Below the pieces are notes generated by a model that was not told the origin of the DNA, did not search any database, and saw nothing but the letters and a program-made list of their open reading frames with translations. 64,000 bases of DNA from Pegoplata infirma (taxonomy: Eukaryota > Arthropoda > Insecta > Diptera > Anthomyiidae): contig OY992539.1 of NCBI GenBank assembly GCA_963921195.1, positions 209,502,035 to 209,566,034 of the forward strand, given 5' to 3'. Within the stretch, counting starts at the first letter, position 1, and each line of letters opens with the position of its first letter. Positions 55,282 through 64,000 of the stretch are shown one piece after another. A program made the position numbers and the translations under genes.

Positions 55282-56245
55282 CACTCAAAATAATGACTCT
55301 GTTAAATTACAGAGATACTCTGCTGAGCCAGCAGAAAATACCATAGATTTCCAACCAGCGGATTTTTTGTTATTTTACTAAGAAAACTCTGTAAAATGAT
55401 TTCAATAAAAAACTGTAAATTTACAGAATTATCTGTAAAATATTTATAAAAGCGACCAGAACTTTACTATTTTATTTGATTCCTGATCAATTTCTTTCCT
55501 TAATGTGCAAGTAGTGTTGAAAATTGGGAAATGCCATCGAGTAAATTTGCCCGCTTTAATGCTTCCAAATTGTAAATTTACTTTTTTTAATTTTTGTGAA
55601 AATTACGAGTTTTTTTACAAGTACCTCCAATTTTACACGACATCCTCGTAAAATTTACCAGGTTTTATTGCAATTTAAGACACTTTTTAAAGAGGGGTTG
55701 AAATATTTGGAAGTTTTTTGAAGTGATTTTTATTTGAAAACTGTATTACAGAGCACTAATTGTAAGTAAAATTATTTTTTTACAAAAAAAAAAACAATGA
55801 ACTTGTTTTTTCAAACTTTACCAAACATATTTATGTCTCAAAAACATAGGAAAATTTTGTAAAGACGATTACAAACTTTTATATACATACACAAAAAACT
55901 ATAAACTAAACGAGAATTCAAAAAACTATGAGAGTTTAACAAAAAATTTAAAAAAACTATTAAATTTTTATTAAATTATTTACTTAAATTGTTTTTAAAA
56001 TTTTTAAGTAAATTTTTAATTGTGTCAATTAAAAAATTACTCAATTTTTGTTTTTAAATTTAAACAAGTGATTACTCAAATTTGTTTCTTCCATATTTTT
56101 TTTTTCTGTGTATAAAATGGATTTTGAAATTTTTTTAAAAATTTCTTGAAAGTAGGAAAAAACCGCCATGTTCAGAAATATTTTGACAAATTTCAATCGA
56201 TATCTCAAAATTTTTGATTTGGTATTTAGCGTACCAAAATTAATT
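55282..56245. other. degenerate TGTAAATTTACA-type repeats, no gene
   Basis: Phrases such as AACTGTAAATTTACAGAATT and GTAAAATTTACCAGG (55300-55680) recall the clusters at 16790 and 61600. The 82-aa minus frame at 56041-56289 is low-complexity. Confidence 0.4.
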
Positions 56246-56985
56246 TTTAAGTTAAATTCGGCCTTGCCGAATGTATTGATACCCTCCACAATTAAAAATA
56301 AGTAGAAAAGTTAAATTCGACTTGGCCGAATCTTTGAATACCCTCCACAATGACCTTTTTAAGTGATAGTCAATTTTCTAACGTGAAAAAATAACATTTT
56401 TGATTAGAAATATTTTATTTTGTTTAAAAAACTTTTTTTTAAGTAATTTTCAAAAAAAAAAATAATTTACTAATTTTTTTTTGAGTGTAAAATTTTTTTC
56501 GAGTGTATTTTTTTTTTTTTTTAGTGTAAAAATATTTTTTAGTGGCAAAAATCCGTTTTAAAATACTTTTGTGACTTACAATGTTTTTAAAACTGTTTAA
56601 CGGGTTTTCAACACGTGAATTTAAGGTGAAACTAATGCGAAATTCACGGTTTTACTAATTAGTTTTGAACCACTGAACCGATTTGGCAGAAATTCATTAC
56701 GAACCAGGCCAGGGGAACGACAAATATATATATACCAAGCTTCAGCATCCTCAGAATTGCCTTTCGAAAGTAAGTGTGTTTTTGATCTCGTAAATTCACG
56801 AAAAACCCTTGCCGATTTTCAGTCTTTTGCTCTAACTTTTGGAACTGACCAGGTAAATTCCCAACATATATGCCAAACTTCGGGAGCCTCCGTAAAGTCT
56901 TTCAAAAGTTAGCGTGTTTTCAACAGACGGACGGACGGACATCGCTAGATCGTCATAAAATCAATCGAGGATCAGGAATGGGGCA
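56246..56985 (-). mobile_element. Helitron-like mini-me element, copy j
   Basis: Two successive 3' ends (TTCGGCCTTGCCGAA at about 56258-56272 and TTCGACTTGGCCGAA at about 56318-56332) are followed by GATACCCTCCAC, then the body with ACCACTGAACCGATTT, and ACAGACGGACGGACGGACAT (about 56921-56942). The head beyond the GTCY tract is replaced by GGGGCATTCCATGTCAAATC. Confidence 0.55.
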
Positions 56986-58200
56986 TTCCATGTCAAATCG
57001 GACACATTGAATAATTTTTTTTTAGATTTTTCCAATTTGTTGACAGTTTTTAGTACCCTTCGAAAACTCCTTCGTGGTAAATTTTCAGATTTTTTTTAAT
57101 GACCCGTTCAGAAGATATCGAATTTTTAAAAATTGGTAGTTTGTTTCTTTACTCAAACTTCTTTTACTCATAACTTCTTCAATAATGGTCCAAATAAAAT
57201 TTTTTTTTTCAAAATTTTTGTTTTTTTACATACTTTTTCAAAAAAAAAAATCCAGAAAAATTCTTAAAAGTGCTCTAGTATGCGATTTTTAAGTTTTAAA
57301 ATTTAAATCTCATTTTTGAAAATGTGTAAAACTTCTATCGATTATACAAATTTTTTGCCCAGTAAGATCGTGGGATAACGATTATTACTATTTTTTAAAA
57401 TTTTTTGAAAAAATTTTATTGCAATTTTCCAATCTTAAAATCATTTTTACTGCTCCAATGGTGCGTCATAGGGGGTCATTTCCAAGACCGACCCCCATTA
57501 ATTTTTACGACTTAACATTTCTTCCGAACAAACTAATACCCTATCTCCAATTTTTAAGGGGGCTCCAACACAAAATTACATTTTCTTAAAAACTGCTCCA
57601 ACCGCTCTAACTACCCTACGAGTGCTCTTAGAGCAATAGAATGTATGACCAACCCACAATATTTTATTAGTCCAAATATTTTCTCTGAACACACCTACCC
57701 TCTATCTTTTTTAAAAAAGTTTTTAAACGTAGGAAAAAATCGCCATTTTTTTAAATTTCAAATAGCGATATCTCGAAAACCGTTTAACAGATTTTCAAAA
57801 TTTTTTGACACGTTCAGCAATGTAAAAAAACAAAAAAAATTCTATATCCGAGGTTTACCTGTACAAATTTTGTTATATGACCTATATTACAATTGTAAAT
57901 GATGTTTTGTTATCTTGTTAGCTGGTATCGATGTTACTGTTAACATGCATACACAGCAGTAATGGATGAAATAATAGGGAGATATGAACTAATTAAAAAA
58001 AAAAATGCAAAAACACTCAGATTGCTAAAATATTGGATTTTTTTTTTGGGAAACTGGGCGTGGAAAAATAAACTTATTTAAATTGAAATGCCGAAAAACT
58101 TTACAATTGAAATTCAGAAGATTTTATATGATATACATTAGAGTGTCCCTTATTTTGGAAATGTTGGAAATGTTGAGACGGTACCCCCTCATTTTTTTCC
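56986..58200. repeat. dispersed 'GATATCTCGAAAACCGTTT' repeat region
   Basis: Contains AAACGTAGGAAAAAATCGCC, AATAGCGATATCTCGAAAAC and TTTAACAGATTTTC (about 57720-57800), modules shared with 7085-8520 and 58740-59040. 56990-57700 is AT-rich with no recognised gene. The 85-aa frame is repeat sequence. Confidence 0.4.
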
Positions 58201-58212
58201 TTTTGACTAAAT

Positions 58213-58252
58213 TATGATCGCCGGGCGCCCGCTATGGCGCCCGGCGATCATA
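58213..58252. repeat. perfect GC-rich hairpin, 17-bp arms and 6-nt loop
   Basis: TATGATCGCCGGGCGCC is followed by CGCTAT and then the exact reverse complement GGCGCCCGGCGATCATA. Twelve of the central arm bases are G or C in a neighbourhood of about 75% A+T. Each arm is one copy of the dispersed GATCGCCGGGC module, so it is a head-to-head fusion of two module ends. Confidence 0.9.
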
Positions 58253-58291
58253 GTTATGAATTTTTGACGTTGAAAATCAAAAATTGAAAAA

Positions 58292-58735
58292 ACAGATAGA
58301 AAAGTTAAATTCCACTTGAATACCCTCCACAATGCTTTTTTTAAGTAATAGTAAATTTTATTAGGTGAAAAAAACAATCTTGATTAGAAATATTTAATTT
58401 TAAGAAAAAAAACTTTTTTTAATCATTTTTGTAAAAAAAAATTAATCATTTTTGTAAAAAAAAAATTAATTTTTTTTTTGAGTGTAAAATTTTTTTGGAG
58501 TACATACACATTTTGTGAGTGTAGTGTTTTTTTTAGTGTAAAAATATTTTTGACTAAAAAAAATATCTTGTTAAATATTTTTGTGACTTGTTTTTAAAGC
58601 TTGTTTAACGTTTGTTTAAACACGTGAATTTAAGGTGAAACCAATTTAAAATTCACGGTTTTGCTCATAACTTTTGAACTACTTGACGGATTTCGCTAAA
58701 ATTCCATACCAGAAAATGTTTAAAGTCGATCGAAC
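58292..58735 (-). mobile_element. mini-me related fragment, copy k
   Basis: AGAAAAGTTAAATTCCACTT and ATACCCTCCACAATGC open it, and TGATTAGAAATATTTAATTT, GTGAATTTAAGGTGAAACCA and AACTTTTGAACTACTTGACG follow in the same order as in copy j. The GTCY tract is absent, and the 3' hairpin has been lost by a deletion (TTCCACTTGAA). Confidence 0.5.
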
Positions 58736-58739
58736 GTTT

Positions 58740-59050
58740 TTCGATATATCGCTTTTAAAAATTTTCACAAAAAAAATTTTGTTTTTTTACATTCATGAAA
58801 TTTTTAAAAAAAATCTCAAAATGTATTCCCTTTTACCCTTCCATAAAGCTTGAAAACGGACTTTCAATTAAAACAAATTTAAGTCAAATCCGACCATTAT
58901 AACCCTCCTCACGCCCTTCGATCAAAATTTTTGGATTTTTGAAAAACTGTTAGAAAATTTTAAATTTTAATCGAAATTGCACAAAATGGCGGTTTTTCAC
59001 ACGTTCAAGAAATTAAAAAAAATATCAAAAAAATGTTTGGGTTTGACATG
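58740..59050. repeat. dispersed 'ACGTTCAAGAAATT' repeat with GATC module
   Basis: CGATATATCGCTTTTAAAAA, ACCCTCCTCACGCCCTTCGA-TCAAAATTTTTGG and GCGGTTTTTCACACGTTCAA are modules shared with 7085-8520 and 57720-57800. No gene. Confidence 0.45.
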
Positions 59051-59054
59051 GCTT

Positions 59055-59064
59055 CTGTTTATTA
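59055..59064 (-). terminator. possible polyadenylation signal of the long acidic protein gene
   Basis: On the minus strand AATAAAC lies about 165 bp downstream of the stop codon at 59226, within AT-rich sequence. Other AATAAA-like sites exist nearby. Confidence 0.3.
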
Positions 59065-59225
59065 AATTACAATAAATAATTTTAATACTATATTAATAAA
59101 TTACTTACAATTTATGTTCGAAAAATACATTTAAAAATAGAATTCATTCATTTGCAATCCATATTTAGCTAAAAAATTATAATTTTTTTAATTACTAAAA
59201 AAATTAACTTCTCATATTACGGTTG

Positions 59226-60083
59226 TTAAATGCTAAATAATTTATTTAACCAATTAACAATTTGAAAGATATTTTTTTCAGATCCGTTTTGATCTTTATC
59301 TTCATCTAAAAATATATCAGCATGATCTTCCTCCAAATCTTCCCAAATTGCTTCTTCATTTTGCTCAGCGTTTTCTTCGACATTCTGTTCTTCATTCTGT
59401 TCTACATTTTGTTCTTCATTCTGTTCATCATTTTGGTCTTCGTGTTGTTCTTCAATATCTTCTGAAAATATATCAGCATTATCTCCTTCAAAATCTTCCC
59501 AAAGTTCGTCGTTCGTTTGCTCAGCATTTTCTTCATCATTTCGTTCTTCAATATCTTCAACATTTTGTTCTTCATTATTTTTATTATTTTCTTCTTCATT
59601 ATTTATGTCACTTTCTTCTTCATTTATATTTTCATCTTCTTCAATTATTTCTCCATCCTCCATTTCATTTGCAACTATATCAACTGCATTATTATCTTCG
59701 TTCTCAATTTCTTGATCTTCTACGTTATCGAGTATTTCGTCATCGATTATTTCGTCTTCTATTATTTCGTCATCGATTATTTCGTCATTGATTATTTCCT
59801 CATCGATTATTTCGTCATCAATTATTTCGTCATCAAGTATTTCGTCATCGATTACTTCCTCATCGAGAATTTCGTCATCGATTATTTCGTCGGGAATTTC
59901 CTCATTTTCCGTACCTTCTCCATAATCGATTATTTCATCATCGTCCCAAACTTCTTCATCGTTTATTATTTCATTATCTACAATACCTGCATCGTCTTCA
60001 TCATCGGGCATTGGACTTGCGGCCACCCAAGCAGTTGCCAATATTAGCACAAATAGAATTTTAATAAAATATTTTGAATACAT
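59226..60083 (-). CDS. secreted, highly acidic repeat protein (function unknown)
   Basis: The Met at 60083 gives 285 aa and matches the paralogue's start (MYSK). An upstream in-frame Met at 60092 would add MLN but lies very close to the predicted transcription start. The first 25 residues are a signal peptide (FIKILFVLILAT, then VAASPMP), with cleavage likely after AA. The rest is dominated by D, E, N, Q and I. Roughly residues 60-120 are repeats of the pentapeptide IIDDE (a 15-bp DNA repeat). Later there are NEEQNV repeats and a duplicated block (LWEDFEGDNADIF; IWEDLEEDHADIF). It ends in a short non-acidic hydrophobic tail, NIFQIVNWLNKLFSI. No known domain is recognised. The intact frame, signal peptide, promoter and paralogue at 62754 support a real gene. 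A role in secretion, matrix or as an acidic propeptide is only a guess. Confidence 0.82.
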   Translation of the reverse strand: MYSKYFIKILFVLILATAWVAASPMPDDEDDAGIVDNEIINDEEVWDDDEIIDYGEGTENEEIPDEIIDDEILDEEVIDDEILDDEIIDDEIIDEEIINDEIIDDEIIEDEIIDDEILDNVEDQEIENEDNNAVDIVANEMEDGEIIEEDENINEEESDINNEEENNKNNEEQNVEDIEERNDEENAEQTNDELWEDFEGDNADIFSEDIEEQHEDQNDEQNEEQNVEQNEEQNVEENAEQNEEAIWEDLEEDHADIFLDEDKDQNGSEKNIFQIVNWLNKLFSI

Positions 60084-60102
60084 GTTTAGCAACTTTGAAA
60101 AT

Positions 60103-60142
60103 TTGACTAGTAGCTGCTTTTAAATTACTCGAAGTTTTTATA
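60103..60142 (-). promoter_or_regulatory. core promoter of the long acidic protein gene
   Basis: On the minus strand TATAAAAAC (60142-60134) is followed, 32 bp from its first base, by CTAGTCAA (60110-60103), which fits an initiator. The same motifs have the same 32-bp spacing in the paralogue at 62687-62726. Confidence 0.75.
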
Positions 60143-60335
60143 GATAAAGAAAATTATGGTTTTAAGGAACTTACCGAAATTTTCGTTCTTATAAAACACT
60201 TGTGTTTATACATTTGTAAACCGAATTTTTAACCGAAATAAATATATAGTGTAAATATTTGTTTAAAAAAATTATTTAAATAATTTGCTTAAACAAAATT
60301 CATTGACTTTTGACATTTGGAAAATTATTTTTTAA
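60143..60335 (-). promoter_or_regulatory. conserved upstream region shared by both acidic genes
   Basis: Reading away from the TATA box on the minus strand, blocks such as TTCCTTAAAACCATAATTTT, CACAAGTGTTTT, TTTTTAAACAAATATTTA and AAAGTCAATGAATTTT recur in the same order upstream of the gene at 62754 (62486-62686). They are candidate shared regulatory sequences. Confidence 0.65.
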
Positions 60336-60448
60336 AAAAAAAAAAAAATATATTTTCCCCTTAGTTACACCATTTCCAAATTTAATTGATTAAATGGTAA
60401 CAAAAGCAAATAAAAAAGTTAATTTCAAAAGCTTGAAACGAAGTAAAA
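60336..60448. other. AT-rich spacer ending in the GAAACGAAGTAAAA motif
   Basis: TTGAAACGAAGTAAAA at the right edge also occurs at about 62401-62416, where it is continuous with sequence found here only after the mini-me element (61072 onward). Confidence 0.5.
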
Positions 60449-61071
60449 CAAGTAAAAAAGTTAAATTCGGCCTTGCCGAATGTAGTGATACCCTCCACCA
60501 TTTCCTAAAGATTATTGCAAAAACTTTATTTAAAAGGAAATTACTTTTGAAAAAAATTTTTTTTTTTTAAATTTCCGCGAAAAAAAAAAAAAATTGTAAA
60601 AAAAACAATATCCGCGATTTTTTTCTTTTTTTGTCCAAAAATATGTTTGTACTTGTTTAAATACCATTTGGTGTTTAATTATGTTCACATAAGTCAACAA
60701 GCAGCCGAATTAAAGCATTTTGTATTTTTAGGTTATGTTGAATGTACTAAAATTTTTGAGGTGTCCTTACATTTTCGTTCATAACTTTTGAACCGCTGAA
60801 CCGATATCGCTCAAATGCAATACCAAACTTCTCGGGAGAACTTCCAATATATATGTTTAATAACAGTCACCTCTGTTTTGTATTTTGGACGTGATCACAT
60901 TTTCCACAGACAGACAGACAGACAGACAGACGGACATCGCTAGAATGTCTTAAAATCGATCGGGCATCATGAATATATATACTTACGGGGTCCCAGACCG
61001 ATATTTCGAATAGTTACAAATGGAATGACAAACTTATATATACCCTCTATCACTAAGTGGAGGGTATAAAA
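60449..61071 (-). mobile_element. Helitron-like mini-me element, copy e
   Basis: The minus-strand 3' end has hairpin TTCGGCAAGGCCGAA (60466-60480) and TTTAACTTTTTTACTTG. The GTCY tract appears as CAGACAGACAGACAGACAGA-CGGACATCG (about 60909-60937). The head is ACTTAGTGGAGGGTATA on + (mirrored ACCCTC at 61042-61046). Comparison with 62395-62460 suggests insertion without target duplication, as expected for rolling-circle elements. Confidence 0.7.
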
Positions 61072-61108
61072 ATTACCTATTTTTACTTGGGTAAATTTAA
61101 TATACTTA

Positions 61109-61410
61109 CAAGGGAAGTATCTCAACCCTTATGAACCGATTTGCCTGAAACTTAAAATATATAAAAATGAGACGATTTTATGGTTGGGGTGTCTCGGCTT
61201 ATTGGACGTATCATTTTTTAAAAATTTTGTTGTGCCTTTATGAAACACCGTGGACCTACGGAAAAACTTCGGTAACTTCCGAACTAACAGGAATTTCTTA
61301 TTTCGTATTCAAATGGATATCGTAGGTCTATGTCTTCACATAAATACCCCCAAAATTTACACATTTTCATGAAAAAAAATTTAACGAAGCCGAATTTTTA
61401 CAAGGTTATG
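61109..61410. mobile_element. partial CAAGGGAAGT-type element
   Basis: CAAGGGAAGTATCTCAACCC and the following 290 bp parallel 4449-4775. TTA precedes the first base. No right terminal repeat is seen. Confidence 0.5.
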
Positions 61411-62230
61411 CCACCGTTGGTTAGGCATTAAAAAACCTTTTTTCTCATATAGTAACATTATATAGTTTCTTAGAAAGAAACGACTGAAAAATCCAAAAAA
61501 CGACTTTTCGCCATTTTTTACCTATTTTTTGAACCCAAAATCCCTGATATGGACGATAATCCGAGACACTCAAACCTTAGAATTGTCTCTTTTATAAACT
61601 TAAAAAAAAACTTGTAAAATTACAAGAAAAGTTTGTAACTTTTTTTTGCTACCTCCTATTCGATAAGAATTCCTTGTTATTATAAAAGCTTTTTAACAAT
61701 AATTTTGTAATTTTGTAAAATTGTAAATTTACAATTTTTTTTGACGCGATAAACTTACAAGGAGGTTTCGTGACTTTACAAAATTTTTTGCTACCACCTA
61801 TTTTACGAGAATTCCTAGTAAAAATTACGAGCTTTTTTGTAATTTTACAAGATGTTTACCAATAAAATTGTAAATTTACGACTTCTTTGGGGAAATAAAA
61901 CTTACAAGGAATTTTCGTGTATTTACTGGATTGGTTTTGTAAAAAATCCTTGGAAATTTGTAAAATTACAGAAAAAACTGTAAAATTACAAAAAAGTTGT
62001 AAAATTACAAAAAATTTTAAATTATAAAAAAATTGTAAAATTATAAAAAAATTGTAAAATTATAAAAAAATTGTAAAATTACAAAAAAAATTTTAAAATT
62101 ACCAAAAAAAATGTAAAATTACAAAAAATTGTAAAATTACAAAAAAAAAAATGTAAACAGGGAAGGCTGTCAAATATTGGTAAAATGGGATTACAAGTCG
62201 TTTTCTAGTAATTTAACAATGTTTTTTTTT
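61411..62230. repeat. TTGTAAAATTACAAAAAA tandem and dispersed repeat
   Basis: Between about 61955 and 62155 an 18-bp unit TTGTAAAATTACAAAAAA is repeated some ten times with variation. The preceding 61600-61950 carries related phrases such as AATTTTACAAGATGTTTACC and ACAAGGAATTTTCGTG, also seen at 16790-17000. Many units are themselves near-palindromic (TTGTAAAATTACAA). Confidence 0.65.
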
Positions 62231-62485
62231 GTGTGTGGAAAAAACCATAATTTTTTTCAAATTATTATATTAAATAGCGATATTTCAAAAACTGTTTGAC
62301 AGTATAGTCTTAAGTGTCAATTTTTTGATTGTTTAATTTAATTCAAAAATTCCGAAAAGTTTTAAAGTTATGCCCAAAAACCCAAGGTGCATCGCAACGT
62401 TGAAACGAAGTAAAAAAATTGCCTATTTTTACTTAGGTAAATTTTATATAGTAATTATTTTTTACGGAACTTTTTTTTTTGTATA
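62231..62485. other. AT-rich spacer with CCTATTTTTACTTAGGTAAA motif
   Basis: The segment 62395-62460 matches 60433-60448 joined to 61072-61100. The rest is AT-rich with no recognised gene. Confidence 0.45.
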
Positions 62486-62726
62486 AATTCTTCAAAGTCA
62501 ATGAAATTTTTGTAAAAAAATTTATTTGTTTAACTTATTTTTTAAACAAATATTTATAATTAATTTTATATTTATATTTTTTTTTTTTAATTTTTGTGAA
62601 AAGTTTTTGGTTTTAAAATGTACACACAAGTGTTTTTGAAATATGAAAATTTTAGTTTCTTCCTTAAAATCATAAATTTCTTAAGCTATAAAGACTCATG
62701 GTAAATTTTAAAAAACTGCTAGTCAA
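62486..62726 (+). promoter_or_regulatory. promoter of the short acidic protein gene
   Basis: TATAAAG at 62687-62693 is followed by CTAGTCAA at 62719-62726, 32 bp from TATA start to motif start, exactly as in the divergent paralogue. Upstream blocks shared with that gene are AAAGTCAATGAAATTTTTG, TTTTTTAAACAAATATTTAT, CACAAGTGTTTTTG, GAAAATTTTAGTTT and TTCCTTAAAATCATAAATTT. Confidence 0.7.
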
Positions 62727-62753
62727 TTTGTAAAGATTCATAATTGTTTTACA

Positions 62754-63095
62754 ATGTATTCAAAAAATTTTATTAAAATTTTATTTGTACTTATATTGGC
62801 AACTGTTTGGGTGGCCGCAAGTCCAATGCCGGAGGACGATGTACAAATTGAGGAAATCGAAATTGAAGATAATGAAGACGAAGTTCCAGATGATGATGAT
62901 GATGAAGACTTTGTGATAGAAGATGAGGAAGATTTTGAGGAACAAGATGAAGAACATAACGAAGACCATGAAGAGGAAAATGATAAAGAAGTTGGCAATC
63001 CAGCTGATGAAGTTGAAAAAAATATTGAAACTCACAAACAATTTTATATTTATCGATGTCTTTTGGAGTTAAAAAACTATTTTGGTCTTAAGTAA
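62754..63095 (+). CDS. short secreted acidic protein, paralogue of the 59226-60083 product
   Basis: 113 aa. The first 25 residues (MYSKNFIKILFVLILAT, then VWVAASPMP) differ from the paralogue's signal peptide at only a couple of positions. Residues about 27-90 are almost entirely D and E with interspersed hydrophobics (IEEIEIEDNEDEVPDDDDDE). The last 24 residues switch to a neutral or basic, aromatic-rich tail (HKQFYIYRC, then LLELKNYFGLK) with one cysteine. No known family is recognised. It lacks the long IIDDE repeat tract, so the two genes differ mainly by repeat expansion. The predicted 5' leader is about 30 nt. A possible polyadenylation signal AATAAAAA lies near 63219. Opposite-strand frames (SSSS-rich) are shadows. 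Confidence 0.82.
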   Translation: MYSKNFIKILFVLILATVWVAASPMPEDDVQIEEIEIEDNEDEVPDDDDDEDFVIEDEEDFEEQDEEHNEDHEEENDKEVGNPADEVEKNIETHKQFYIYRCLLELKNYFGLK

Positions 63096-63570
63096 TTTTT
63101 AAAGTTTAAGAACTAAATTATTTTTCTATGATTACATACAATTTTAAATTTCTAGATAGAATTGTTTTATATTATAAGTAAATTATTGTTTAATTATAAA
63201 AAAAAATATTTAATTATAATAAAAACAAAAGAGAGTATTAAAAGAGGCTTTGCTAAATTTATTATACTCTCATAAATGTAAAAAACTAACAAAAAAAATA
63301 AAATTTGTTGGCAGGGCGGTTTTTTAGGGAGGGGCACCCTTCTCTCTGTTTAAAATTGTTTACAAATATTTTTATTATGATATCTACGCTAAAGTAATAC
63401 AAATTTTCATAATAGACACTTTTTAAAATTAGTCCATAATTCTTAGAATGACAAATATTTTAACTATATCTAAAAATATGTGGTACAAATTTGAGGCCAA
63501 TAGGATAATGTTAACCCGTGACGCCCGACGATCAAAGTTTTGAATTTTAAAAATAACATAAACAAGTAGA
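63096..63570. other. 3' flank and GATC-module repeat
   Basis: AT-rich 3' flank of the short acidic gene, then TTAACCCGTGACGCCCGACG-ATCAAAGTTTTGAATTTT at about 63512-63548, the best copy of the dispersed module. No gene; the 76-aa minus frame covers this repeat. Confidence 0.45.
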
Positions 63571-63571
63571 A

Positions 63572-63800
63572 AGGCTGTAGGCAAAATCGCCCAAAGAAAA
63601 ATGGCCCAAAAAAGAAAACGAAAATTCGCCCAAAAATTTTTCATACAAATTTGGGTCATATTTCATATGAAAAGTTACCCAACATTTTTGGGCAAATTTT
63701 CATAGTTTTTGGGCAAAATTTCGAAATTAAAAATTGGGTGATTTTTCATTACGAAAAATTACCCAAAAATGATATATGAAAAATTGCCCAATGTTATTTT
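63572..63800. repeat. cluster of GGGCAAAWTTT / AAAWTKGCCC repeats
   Basis: GGCAAAATCGCCCA, AATGGCCCAAAAAAG, AATTCGCCCAAAAATTTTTC, TTTTTGGGCAAATTTTC, TTTTTGGGCAAAATTTCG and AAATTGCCCAATG occur in both orientations within 230 bp. It looks like a small foldback or inverted tandem cluster, without clear ends. Confidence 0.55.
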
Positions 63801-64000
63801 GGTTTTATTTTTTTGTAAAAATCTTAAAATGTCAAAACTGAAATATGTATGTCACTATAAATCAGTGTATTATAATTTTTAGAAACAGTAAACGCATATC
63901 GTGTATTTTTTTATAAATTATATATTTAACTAACCAAGAATAAGCTGAAGCAAAAACTCTACGTTGTTGCTAACCTACAAAGGCTCTGGTGGGAATCGAA
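63801..64000. other. window end, no gene seen
   Basis: AT-rich sequence. The last bases (AACCTACAAAGGCTCTGGTG) are less AT-rich and may begin another unit outside the window. Confidence 0.3.

Noticed and set aside
59348..60047. Plus-strand frames of 147 and 176 aa opposite the acidic protein
   Set aside because: They are complements of the D/E-rich codons (aromatic and hydrophobic repeats). The minus strand has signal peptide, promoter and paralogue support.

Overview
The window looks like nuclear DNA of a calyptrate fly, with a blow fly or a relative the most likely source. It is very AT-rich. It holds spliceosomal gene structure, jockey/LOA-like non-LTR retrotransposon remains, many non-autonomous DNA transposons with target-site duplications, and Helitron-like 'mini-me' repeats with the (GTCY)n tract typical of Diptera. 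There are no operons, ribosome binding sites or bacterial features. Assignment to a fly is inferred from the Commissureless-type gene and the repeat families, not from a database match.

Genes are sparse. (1) A two-exon gene on the + strand (33119-33650 joined to 45552-46096, 358 aa) reads as a commissureless (comm) family member: no signal peptide, one membrane segment, and a cytoplasmic tail with LPSY motifs. Its single coding intron is 11.9 kb and packed with repeats. (2) A head-to-head pair of secreted, extremely acidic proteins (59226-60083 on -, 62754-63095 on +) share signal peptide, TATA box, start-site motif and about 250 bp of promoter. Their function is unknown.

Everything else is repeat. 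0.04-0.93 kb: GATC/ATATC-rich foldback elements. 1.3-9.0 kb: Helitron-like elements and MITEs interleaved with a 35-bp satellite. 9.7-12.6 kb: a large 35-bp satellite array with a recent 695-bp internal duplication, followed by a hAT-like element. 15.3-16.1 kb: another hAT-like element. 18.2-18.9 kb: a long foldback element. 19.9-27.1 kb: nested, decayed copies of one non-LTR retrotransposon family with recognisable RT and RNase H, themselves hit by a hAT-like MITE. 28.15-31.8 kb: about 93 copies of a 39-bp EcoRI-containing satellite. 33.7-45.5 kb (comm intron): MITEs, an apparently perfect 2765-bp tandem duplication of a satellite plus Helitron-like head, and a diverged 1.1-1.5 kb duplication with a 16-bp satellite. 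46.2-54.5 kb: foldback elements, more 35-bp satellite, a TA-flanked MITE and a hAT-like MITE. 54.5-59.0 kb and 61-64 kb: degenerate dispersed repeats.

The most notable results are: the 35-bp satellite monomer is built from two adjacent palindromes, one of which also forms the core of the 39-bp satellite; the Helitron-like elements keep a 3' hairpin by compensatory change; the acidic secreted gene pair keeps a conserved promoter; and the comm-like gene carries its satellites inside an intron. All repeat boundaries and domain calls were made by eye.
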